Origin: Orientia chuto str. Dubai
Lineage (GTDB): Bacteria; Pseudomonadota; Alphaproteobacteria; Rickettsiales; Rickettsiaceae
Direction of reading: 5' to 3'
Length of the DNA stretch: 64,000 nucleotides
NCBI RefSeq assembly: GCF_000964595.1
Contig: NZ_LANP01000002.1
Span: forward strand, 1-64,000
The position numbers and the translations under genes are program-made. Shown piece by piece: positions 1-7,968 of this stretch; position 1 is the stretch's first letter; the number at the start of each line of letters is the position of its first letter. The notes under the pieces are model-generated. The model had not been told where the DNA came from, did not search any database, and was given only the letters and a program-made list of their open reading frames with translations.

Positions 1-334
1 TAATAATACTGCTAGATGATCATACTTACACGGAACAAAGTACCAACCACTACGTCTTAACATTGAACAAAAAGCAGATGCAGACTGTTTAGCCTTTTTA
101 TTCCACATAATGACATTGAGATGACACCATTCTATTACCACCATGTAAAGCAGCTACAGCACTTGATAGATCTTCTGCTTCCTGTAGTAAATCAGGAAAA
201 AACTTACCCATTCCAGCACTAATATTTCTTTCTAATGCCTCTCTTTTCGTGACAGCAGCAGTTCTAGCCTGATTTGGTAAAATCTGCGAGCTAAAAAAGG
301 TATTTTGTGTTTTTTTCCGGCAGAGTATTTTCAT
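1..334 (-). pseudogene. traC: traC fragment A (conjugation ATPase, RAGE remnant)
   Basis: This is the middle of an F-type TraC, the VirB4-like ATPase of conjugative type IV secretion. On the minus strand 334-98 reads as an open segment with GMGKFFPDLLQEAEDL and AALHGGNRMVSSQC; the equivalent of the first stretch in F TraC begins MGKY. Below position 98 the frame is lost, but pieces such as KKAKQSAS and RSGWYFVP can still be followed to the window edge. The start of the gene is missing on the high-coordinate side, and the P-loop half would lie off the left edge. The same segment recurs, more decayed, at about 6890-7165. It is clearly a pseudogene fragment of an integrative conjugative element of the RAGE type. 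Confidence 0.72.
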
Positions 335-508
335 TTATGTAATGAATACATTTATTTTTGCTACAGTCATAAATATTTTTCAACGACACTTAATTAAAAG
401 TTGATCAAGAATAAAGTTGGAATATATATTACTCATTCAATGTGTAAATATTGTTCTAGAAAGTGTATTTAATGTTTCAAAACTAAAACTGTATAGAAAG
501 TTTAAAAT

Positions 509-2208
509 ATGTATCATAGACCTAACCCGCAATATAATATTCAGGCAATGGGCAGTATTAAACTATGTCAACTGCTTAGTAGAGAAGGACATAGCTTATC
601 AAAAGCTGTCATAGATGAGATTCACAATAGAGCTCTGTTTTTACTACAAACCGAAGACCTAAGATACAGGCATCTAAAGTTTGATGCTAGAGGTTTAGCA
701 ACAGTTTTGTATCAATTTGCAAAATTAAGATATGGTATAAGTACCGAATTTATTAATGCTTGGACAAATAAATCTATAGATCTAATTGATGAGTTTAACT
801 CTCAAGAGTTATCTAATGCGCTATGGGCATTAGGACGGTTAGAGATACATCCATCAGATGATTTTATTCATGCTTGGATAAATCATGCTACTTCAACTAT
901 AGATCAATTTAACTCTCAAAGTTTATCTAATGCGCTATGGGCATTAGGACGGTTAGAGATACATCCATCAGATGATTTTATTCATGCTTGGATAAATCAT
1001 GCTACTGCAACTATAAATCACTTTAACCCTTAAGGTTTAGCTAATTCGCTATGGGCATTAGGAAGGTTAGAGATACATCCACCAGATGATTTTGTAAAAG
1101 CTTGGATAAATCATGCTACTGCAAGTATAGGTTACTTTAACCCTCAAGAGTTATCTAATTCGCTATTGGCATTAGGAAGGTTAGAGATACATCCACCAGA
1201 TGATTTTATTAATGCTTGGATAAAGCATGCTACTGCAAGTATAGGTTACTTTAACTCTCAAAATTTAGCTAATTCGATATTGGCATTAGGACGGTTAGAG
1301 ATACATCCACCAGATGATTTTGTAAAAGCTTGGGTAAAGCATGCTACTGCAAGTATAGGTTACTTTAACTCTCAAAATTTAGCTAATTCGCTATCTGCAT
1401 TAGGACGGTTAGAGATACATCCACCAGATGATTTTATTAATGCTTGGATAAAGCATGCTACTGCAACTATAAAGCAATTTAACCATCAAGATTTATCTAA
1501 TTCTATTTATGGTATATTTATACTAAATGTTCTATGTAATTCTAAAATTAAAGTACTACAGCAATTTATCAATTCTGTTAATAGCAATACTACACTGTTT
1601 GATAATAAGGATATTAGTCAAATTTTAAAAGCACATTATTATTTTAGTAAAACAGGCACAGGTATATTGACTTCACAAAACCGTCAATTACTTGAAAGAA
1701 AGTATAAATCTACTTTAGAACCTTGTCGTACTTCAAATTTACAACTGGATGTGCTTAAGATAGTAAAAAAAGTATTAGCCCCGCAAGATATCAAAAGCGA
1801 GTTTTATATTAAACAAACTACTTCCAATGTTGATATCTTTATTAAAGGACAAAATATAGTAATACAAGTAGATGGGCCATCTCATTTTGACGATAACAAT
1901 GCTCCTAATTTCTCAACAAGGCTTAATAGTACATTATTATCTTTGTATCAATATAAAGTACTTAGAATTTCATACTGGAATTGGGATAAGTGCAAAACAA
2001 TGGCTAGCAAAGAAAGCTATATAAGTGAATTGCTATCTAAGATGAACCTGTTTCTGAAGAAGCACAAGCATATGAGGAGATATTTTATGATGCACCAGAA
2101 GAAATATTTTATGATGCAATTGATGATCTATCAGTTATAGCAACGCATGAAGTTTCATCTGATTCAGAAATGCAAGCATTAGGAGATTATGATGCACGTG
2201 GGCTTTAA
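509..2208 (+). pseudogene. OPR-repeat plus RAP-domain protein, broken by a stop and a frameshift
   Basis: From ATG 509 the frame holds a short N-terminal region, then 38-residue repeats of the pattern FNSQxLxNxLxALGRLEIHPPDDF, then a C-terminal RAP domain at about 1740-2040 (IVIQVDGPSHF, then VLRISYWNWDKC). The repeat resembles octotricopeptide (OPR) repeats, known from organelle RNA-binding proteins of algae, and RAP is a putative RNA-binding or nuclease-like domain that often follows OPRs. An in-frame TAA at 1031-1033 stands where the other repeats have CAA. Past 2041 the coding sense moves to another frame, giving an acidic tail (DEPVSEEAQAYEEIFYDAPE) that ends at TAA 2206-2208; one A lost from an AAA lysine codon explains this. 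The intact protein would have had about 566 residues. Short peptides could still be made from 509 or by restarting at TTG 1166. The repeats may be what Pfam calls DUF1601, which I cannot check. Its function in bacteria is unknown to me. Confidence 0.75.
680..1477 (+). repeat. Seven tandem 114-bp units encoding 38-residue OPR-like repeats
   Basis: Units begin at 680, 794, 908, 1022, 1136, 1250 and 1364, exactly 114 bp apart. The first is divergent (FDARGLATVL) and a degenerate eighth starts at 1478 (FNHQDLSNSI). Units 794-1477 are nearly identical at DNA level. They differ mainly at residue 5 (E, S, G or N), residue 11 (W, L or S) and residues 25-27 (IHA, VKA or INA). They are coding and direct, with no spacers, so this is not a CRISPR array. 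Confidence 0.9.
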
Positions 2209-2254
2209 TTTCTAATATATTTTTCTATATTGCTTCCAAAAATCAACTAAGAAA

Positions 2255-2465
2255 TTGAAGTTCTCTTTTTGGGGTTGCTTCATGCTGATTTAATGTTGGT
2301 AGTAATACTCTTCTAAAGGTAACAAATATTATTATGCCTGAACCGTTGCTCCTACTAGCTGCCAAGCAAGTAAGCCTATTGAACGACAATTAAAGAACAA
2401 TTGAGTCTTTTCATCATACGATTCATAGACATTTTGATAATCTTTCTCGATCAAAATCCCTATGT
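2255..2465 (-). pseudogene. traC: traC fragment B (N-terminal part joined to a later part)
   Basis: Read on the minus strand from about 2460, the sequence gives YDEKTQLFFNCRSIGLLAWQ followed by LVGA, which matches the N-terminal region of F-type TraC. Just downstream (about 2345-2255) the DNA resembles the stretch next to the P-loop in the longer traC remnant (about 6620-6710), with several small gaps. An internal deletion has therefore joined two distant parts of traC. It lies directly after the traV-like gene, which is the usual order in F-type operons. The fragment is not translatable as a unit. Confidence 0.55.
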
Positions 2466-2474
2466 ATACTCACT

Positions 2475-2762
2475 TTATTTTGATTTCCTTGATTCTATGT
2501 TATCAGAATCAAAAAATCCTTGAGCAACCATTTCCTTTATTTCTGATAAAGACTTACATTTTACACCTTTAGGAATTTTACAATCAAAATCATCACTTCT
2601 AAAGAAGCTGATTAGGCTCACACAGATCAATAACAAAATTAGAGTAACTAATATTGTTGCACCTGCTAGACAAATTACTAGCTTATTTTGAATAATTACT
2701 TTATAAATGAATTGCTTTAAATCTTTCACTTCTAAAATTAATAAAAGCCTTAATATTCTCAT
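2475..2762 (-). pseudogene. traB/traV-like fusion remnant
   Basis: The 95-residue frame has an N-terminal hydrophilic stretch and a membrane segment (IQNKLVICLAGATILV), then a second hydrophobic stretch (LLLICVSLISFF), then CKIPKGVKCKSLSEI. The last part is the TraV signature, in which cysteines bracket PxGxxC-S-SE; TraV is the outer-membrane lipoprotein of F-type transfer systems. The expected lipobox cysteine reads FF here. The first 45 residues look more like the cytoplasmic and membrane start of TraB. I infer that a deletion fused a 5' traB piece to traV. The start overlaps the end of the traE frame by four bases (ATGA). It is probably non-functional. Confidence 0.5.
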
Positions 2763-3270
2763 ATCTCATTCTCTTTAACACCAGTTAGCAACAAAAGGTA
2801 ACTTCTCTTATAAGTTAAAAGATAAGTCTTATTCACGACAATATGCTTATTATCACTAAACCAATAACGAAATGTACCACTCACTAATACTATTTCTACC
2901 TCAATCTTCTTTGGAAAAAAGACTGAAGACACATTTGAACCTTTAACAAATTGTACATGATTCTGAAAAAACTTGTTTAGCACTTCAGTATCACTAGATA
3001 CAACTTTCATATCTGCTATCTGCCTTTCTACCTCACCTGGAGAAATAATCCCTTCATTACAGCCCCATTCCTTTAAATAAGCCTCGTGATAGCTATTTGA
3101 TGATACTACCATTTTACGATTAGGCTCTATCAATCAATAACCATTTTTCTTCTTTTATAATTGCAGTCATTATTGCAATTATATTAGATATTGAATATAG
3201 TAACTACCAGCAAGACCTTATTATATCTTACTAACTCTTGTACAGCATTTTGCTTAAAGAAATGATTCAC
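2759..3270 (-). pseudogene. traE: traE remnant (type IV secretion pilus assembly)
   Basis: A GTG at 3270 opens an N-terminal piece NHFFKQNAVQ...NKVLLVVTIFNI with one membrane anchor, which ends at a stop after about 28 codons. The remainder continues after frameshifts (KEEKWLLIDR, then PNRKMVVSSNSYHEAYL) into a clean frame, 3133-2759. That frame carries SPGEVERQIADM, NVSSVFF and TFRYWFSDNKH, matching the order of conserved pieces in F TraE (NVNSAFF, LKTWIGDSK). TraE is an inner-membrane protein of the transfer channel. The gene follows traL as in F-type operons. It contains at least two frame breaks, so it is a pseudogene. Confidence 0.65.
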
Positions 3271-3285
3271 TATTTACCAACTTTT

Positions 3286-3544
3286 TTATTTAGCAAGCCT
3301 AAATAACTTATTGGCAATAGACCTTTGGCTACTAAAAAACTCTTTAACAAAATCTGAAACCTTTTTAAATTTCTTAAAGCTATAACATAATATAACACCT
3401 GTAACTATAGACAATAAGCCTAGTTTAGCATGACTGCTATTTAATAATACTATTGATTACTCCAGCTAGCACTACACTCCATTCATCAATGCTTAAACCC
3501 ATATATTTCAATGGCCTCGACAATGACCAGTATAACTTCTGCAT
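3286..3544 (-). pseudogene. traL: traL remnant
   Basis: ATG at 3544 starts MQKLYWSLSRPLKYMGLSID, continuing to EWSVVLAGVI. After one frameshift near 3440 the sequence resumes as HAKLGLLSIVTGVILCYSF, then KKFKKVSDFV, ending LFRLAK and TAA at 3288-3286. The length (about 86 codons) and the central hydrophobic stretch followed by a basic F-KKxKK segment fit TraL, a small membrane protein of F-type transfer systems. The next gene is traE, which is the standard order. Confidence 0.6.
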
Positions 3545-3687
3545 AATCACCTATAGCTATAATTGTAGCATGAGAAAACTCATACTACTAATATAATGTT
3601 TAAATTAGCTGAATATCTTCAAACGCAGATAGCACCTGTGATAATTAAGTTACATTAACGTGCATTACTCGTACACTATTAGTTAAT

Positions 3688-4500
3688 CTATGATACAGAA
3701 CTTCCAGTACATTCATTCATCATTTGTGTAACTTTAGCCATAATCCGCCGCACTAATCCTAAATTAGCTCTAGCATAAATACTCGTTGAATGTATACTAC
3801 CATGATTCAATACTACACGCATTGCATAAGGACTTACATCCTCATCTACTATCCAAGTTGCAAATGTCCTTCTTAGGTCGTGTATTCTTTCTATGCCTGC
3901 CTTTGCACAAATCTTACGCCATGTTTTATCTGGAGACTCTAAGTGTCCGCTTTTGCTAGTATCACTTGGTAGTACCCATTTTGATGTTACTTTCATCCCC
4001 TGTAATATCTCCATTGCATCGTCTGTTAATGGTACATCTTGTGGCTTTCCATTCTTAGTTTTTTGTATATGCCATATTTTTTTAGCAAAATCTCCTCCAT
4101 TTCATGGTTAACACATTCCTTTTTCTAGCTTCAGTATATAACGCTAGCAGTATGAAACATTTGACTATCTCGCTCTTTTCTTGCTTTACTACTTGTAAAA
4201 ATTTCGGCATTTCATCGTAAGTTAGACGACGTTCTCTTGCTTGCATTCTATGTTTCTCTTTTCTAGTGCAGGATTTTGTTCTACTAATCCCCATTTTATT
4301 GCCTTATTAAATATACTTTTTATACCTTTCAGAACTTGATTTGCTCCTGCATATTGCTTCTTTTTAGTTATGTTGTTAAATACTTTTTCAATATCTCAAT
4401 CTTGTTAATCTTTTTAGAATATAATGATTGATTTGCATGATTATATATTCTTGCAGCGTATTGTTTCCAGTGTTCAGTATATATTTTGCTATACTCTTAA
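3688..4500 (-). pseudogene. RAGE tyrosine integrase, frameshifted
   Basis: Several frames together make an integrase. A core-binding part at about 4500-4290 reads TEHWKQYAARIYNHANQS and AIKWGLVEQNPA. Then comes ERRLTYDEMPKFL...CFILLALYTEARKRNV at 4294-4082, holding the first catalytic Arg (usually in GARxxN; here the Gly is Glu). The C-terminal part, 4014-3688, has HDLRRTF (the HxxR box), LNHGS and IYAR with the nucleophilic Tyr. The breaks near 4085 and 4300-4400 make it a pseudogene. Integrases of this kind insert conjugative elements at tRNA or similar sites. It sits upstream of traL on the same strand, as expected near a RAGE end. Confidence 0.75.
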
Positions 4501-5062
4501 TAATTCTAAAATTCTTAATTCAAAACTGAATGTTTAGAGAAAGATGTTTTACTATACAGACACTAGTAAAATAATACTATTGAATCCTCTAATAAAGTAT
4601 ATGTTGCAGTTGCTGAGGTATTTTTTCAAAAAGATTTTTTTAGAATAATGCAAAAAAAATAATAGTAGTAGAGTACTTCTTCTCTTAATGACTTTAAGTA
4701 AATCTACCTGAGAAACAAGAGATAAAAATATTCCAAAACAAATATCTGAACAATATCACAGATTTATTAAAAACGAATTAAAATAATATTTGGTTTTAAG
4801 AGTTTTCATATTAAATATTACCAGTATAGAAAATATTTGCATGATAAAAACAGGATAAATAGTTGAAGCTAATGACTATATCTACTTTTAAGAATTTTTA
4901 AACGTTAATAGCAACATAATATCTAAAATCTCAAATTTATATAAATTAATAAATATGCCACACAGATGTGAAATAACTATATTTTCAGTTATTATTTAAA
5001 ATAAGAATTTTATAAAAATTTTAACTATTACAAAAAATTTTGTAATAACTACTAAACAGCAC
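4501..5062. other. Spacer without a gene, element edge
   Basis: This very AT-rich stretch runs between the integrase remnant and rpmJ. I see no coding frame I can support. It contains one arm of an inverted repeat (about 4664-4780), whose partner lies beyond the carbonic-anhydrase-like gene. The stretch is likely the junction between the decayed element and the chromosomal core. Confidence 0.5.
4664..4780 (+). repeat. Inverted repeat arm, left
   Basis: About 110 bp match the reverse complement of about 6001-6130. The core 4705-4733 is identical over 29 bases to the complement of 6060-6088 and contains ACCTGAGAAACAAGAG. The arms flank rpmJ and the carbonic-anhydrase-like gene. The right arm touches the 3' end of a traC remnant, so both arms may be traC-derived. 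Confidence 0.8.
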
Positions 5063-5188
5063 CTAACCTTGCCGTGCCTTGAATTTTTTATTTTTTTTAT
5101 TAATAATAAAAATCTTACCACGCCGCTTTACCACCTGGCAGTTTTTATCTCTATTTTTTAAAGATTTTAGCGAACTAACTACTTTCAT
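5063..5188 (-). CDS. rpmJ: Ribosomal protein bL36
   Basis: The reverse strand encodes 41 residues: [20 protein letters not shown], then [10 protein letters not shown] and a lysine-rich end to RQG. This is the short basic large-subunit protein L36 in its rickettsial form: it keeps the CQVVKRRGK core but lacks the full four-ligand zinc set. An in-frame ATG 12 bases upstream (5200) would add MKNN. I prefer 5188 because [10 protein letters not shown] is the usual start and gives the family length of 41. It stands alone between decayed mobile DNA and a gamma-carbonic-anhydrase-like gene on the same strand. Confidence 0.93.
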   Translation of the reverse strand: MKVVSSLKSLKNRDKNCQVVKRRGKIFIINKKNKKFKARQG

Positions 5189-5264
5189 ATTATTTTTCAT
5201 ATACTATCAAAAATATAGCATACAATATATGTTCTTTTATTAAATCAGTCAATGCAGTTATTAA

Positions 5265-5783
5265 TTATATAGATTTGTACTTTTGGGCTAGCTCAATATA
5301 GTGTGAACTTGAATTTTGAATCATTTCAATTTCAGAAGTAGTAATATCTCTAATATATTTAGCAGGTATGCCTGCCCATAATTGGTAAGATCCAACTATC
5401 TTTCCTGGAGCAATTAAAGCTCCAGCAGCTACAAAACCAAATTCCCTAACTATAGCTTTATCCATAATAACTGAGTTCATGCCAATAAAAGCATAATCCT
5501 TAAGAATAACAGCATGTATAGTGGCATTGTGACCTACTGTAACATTACTACCAATAATAGTTGGTCCATTATAACGAGATGCATGTATTACTGTACCATC
5601 TTGAATATTTGTTGCCTGACCAATATTAACCTTAGACACATCTGCACGTATTACTACATTAAACCATATGCTACTGTTTTGCTCTATTATTGCATCACCT
5701 ATTATTCGAGCACCTTGAGCAATATAAACAGACTTGTGAATGTTAGGTAAAATGTTGTTATATGGTATAATACTGTACTGCAT
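5265..5783 (-). CDS. Gamma-carbonic-anhydrase-like hexapeptide-repeat protein
   Basis: The 172-residue protein is a left-handed beta-helix built from hexapeptide repeats (ARIIGDAIIEQNSSIW, TNIQDGTVIHA, TIIGSNVTVGHNATIHA). The three histidines in VIHA, VGHN and TIHA match the zinc-binding triad of gamma carbonic anhydrases, and LWAGIPAKYIRD is typical of the YrdA/PaaY-like C-terminus. Expected role: a cytosolic trimeric zinc enzyme, with carbonic anhydrase or related activity unproven in this branch. It starts at ATG 5783. Some members act on acyl or CoA substrates, so the exact reaction is open. Confidence 0.85.
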   Translation of the reverse strand: MQYSIIPYNNILPNIHKSVYIAQGARIIGDAIIEQNSSIWFNVVIRADVSKVNIGQATNIQDGTVIHASRYNGPTIIGSNVTVGHNATIHAVILKDYAFIGMNSVIMDKAIVREFGFVAAGALIAPGKIVGSYQLWAGIPAKYIRDITTSEIEMIQNSSSHYIELAQKYKSI

Positions 5784-6000
5784 GATGTTAAAGTCTACTT
5801 AATTATACTTTATATTCAACGCTTAAATTTAGATTAAAGCATATACTGCATACTAAAAAACGCAATACTGAAAGTCAAGATTTAAAATAGCATATTTCAC
5901 AGAAAATATGTTCTGTCGCATCTGTTATGGTATATTTATTAATTATAAATTTGAGCTTTTAGAAGCTATGCTGCCATTGCACTATAAAAATTCTTAACCA

Positions 6001-6130
6001 AGAATTCGTTTTTTTTATATATAATCTTGTTCTATAATATTGTTTAGATATTTATTTTAGAATATTTTTATCTCTTGTTTCTCAGGTAATTTTATTTAAA
6101 GTTATTAAGAGCAGAAATATTACTACATCT
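6001..6130 (-). repeat. Inverted repeat arm, right
   Basis: This is the partner of 4664-4780 in opposite orientation, at about 80 percent identity by eye, with an identical 29-base core at 6060-6088. It overlaps the decayed 3' end of traC fragment C. The spacer from 5784 to about 6000 shows no gene. Confidence 0.8.
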
Positions 6131-7505
6131 GAGTTCAATGACAACTCAGCTTTGCCACTAAAGAACTTACCATGTTGTCCATCTTTAGTAAAAGGAAATA
6201 TTGCCAAGCTCCTGAGCATATGATTCTTTTCTAGCTAGTAACCAGTCGGCAATATCAGTTATTTCAGCCTTAGAGCCCTTATTCTGCCACACTGATATCA
6301 GAGCTTTTTGTAACATAGGCTGCTGCAAATCACTTGTTCCATATTGAGGAGCGCCATGTTGCTAAAATAGAGGAAACTTGATAAAAAGTCTGATCTAGCT
6401 TCATAGCTTTTCAGTATCTTTTCTGGTACTTCTGAAAATGGATTAATGACATTGGTTTTTCATATCAAATTCTATGTAGCTTCCCCTAGAATCAAGCATG
6501 TACGCTTAAATGATCTTCCATAATCAAGGACAAAAACCTTACCCCCAATGCCTAGAACTGATAGCATCATTTCTTGCATAAAAACAGATTTTCCAGATCC
6601 AGGAACTCCGCTATACAGAGGTTGAAGTTCTCATTTGGAGCTGTTGCATGATTTAATGCTGGTAATAATGCTCCACCAAAAGGGACCAATACATTATCTG
6701 ACCTCGTCTGCCAGTTAATAGCATCCTGGAGAGCTTAAATCTCCTTTCCATTCACCAATTATTGGTAATAATACTTTACTTTCGATGAAACGTTTTATAC
6801 CTCTACCTAAGCTGAAAGGCTGTTCCAGTCCTATAACCTTTGCCAATATATTTGCCTTGTTCAACTAATTGCATTGGTAATGAAGCTAGTAGAACAGCTA
6901 AATGATCATACTTACAGGACAAAGTACCAACCACTACGTCTTAACATGAACAAAAGCGATGCAGACTGTTTAGCCTTTTTATCCCCATAATACATTGAGA
7001 TGAACCATTCTATCACCACCCTGTAAAGCGCTACGCCTTGATAATCTCGCTTCTGAGAAATCAGGAAAAAACTTACCCATTCCAGCACTAATATTTCTTT
7101 CAATGCCTCTCTTTTGTACAGCAGCAGTTCTAGCCTGATTTGGTAAAATTGCAAGCCAAAATGAACAAAAAGTTAGACTTTATATCTCTCCACGACGCAT
7201 TTCATTGCCTAAAAAAAGTCCATAGCTGACAATCTCCACTCTGTAGGCCTTTTACCAGCTTCTAAGCTAATATTACTTGCTCTTATTTAATTTTAATCTT
7301 CTCTTCTAATAGCGAAAAATCTCCTCGTAAATTTGTTCCGACAATATTTCATAGGGGTTAATGTCTGCATGTCTTCTTCAGGCCAATTAAATATTATTCT
7401 GATGAATTTAGCAATTGTTTGCATCAACATTTTCAGTATTTAATCCAAATACTGATTTTATCTGCCTTACAAGACCAGTTTTACCTATAGAGAATGACTC
7501 TAACT
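6100..7505 (-). pseudogene. traC: traC fragment C with the P-loop (RAGE remnant)
   Basis: Reading the minus strand from about 7505 gives, through many frame changes, LVRQIKSVFGLNTENVDANN, KRPTEWRLSAMDFFLGNEMR, GMGKFF-like, KAKQSAS, RSGWYFV, LPMQLVEQGKYIGKGYRTG, and the Walker A segment GVPGSGKSVFMQEMM. These are followed by GGKVFVLDYGRSFKR, NVINPFSEVP and KDGQHGKFFSGKAELSL. The order matches F TraC from about its middle to well past the ATPase core. The last quarter is missing, cut off at the inverted repeat. Numerous one-base deletions and stops make it dead. TraC energises pilus assembly and DNA transfer. Confidence 0.8.
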
Positions 7506-7697
7506 ATACTAAATTAGTAGAAATATTGAAAACGAGAAAATTAGAATCTAAAAGTAAATTGGTACTACAAATGGATAGTAACAAAGGCTAACACTTAGAG
7601 CATCAACATAGAGTATTGTATAAAATTTGCCAAAAGGGAAGGCAAGTATCAAAAATTTAAGAATACACAATTTAAGAAAAAATTGAATTCTAAATTC

Positions 7698-7718
7698 CTA
7701 ATCTAAAACTGAGATTAG
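7698..7718. repeat. Small palindrome CTAATCT-N7-AGATTAG
   Basis: A perfect 7-bp inverted repeat with a 7-base spacer (AAAACTG). Related copies occur at 24264-24284, where the spacer is reverse-complemented, and a partial copy at 9711-9724. This may be a short dispersed element. The surrounding stretch 7510-7800 shows no supportable gene. Confidence 0.45.
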
Positions 7719-7819
7719 CATCCTTAATAAACAATAATTTGCAGAGTTCATTTTTATTGATAATTTTTTTAACTTTTCAAATTAAAGAAGTATGGTTGTA
7801 ATTAATAATCAATTTTAGA

Positions 7820-7847
7820 TTGAATGATTACTTATTTAATGTATAAT
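7820..7847 (+). promoter_or_regulatory. Putative sigma-70-type promoter of the ankyrin gene
   Basis: TTGAAT at 7820-7825 and TATAAT at 7842-7847 are 16 bp apart. They lie about 120 bp before the ankyrin-gene start, so the transcript would have a long leader. In AT-rich DNA such matches also arise by chance. Confidence 0.4.
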
Positions 7848-7968
7848 AGTTCTTAAAAATATAAGTACACCTTATAAGGTAAAACCAGGCATGATTATGG
7901 TTTTTATTAGCATACTATGAGGTTGTATAAATTTTTATAAACAAAGTTTAATATATGGGACTATAAAA

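Noticed and set aside
417-614. 65-codon frame before the OPR-RAP gene
   Set aside because: TTG start, no recognisable pattern, and it overlaps the better supported frame from 509.
680-1477. Possible CRISPR-like array of regular repeats
   Set aside because: Repeats are 114 bp, contiguous, in frame and protein coding, with no unique spacers and no cas genes.
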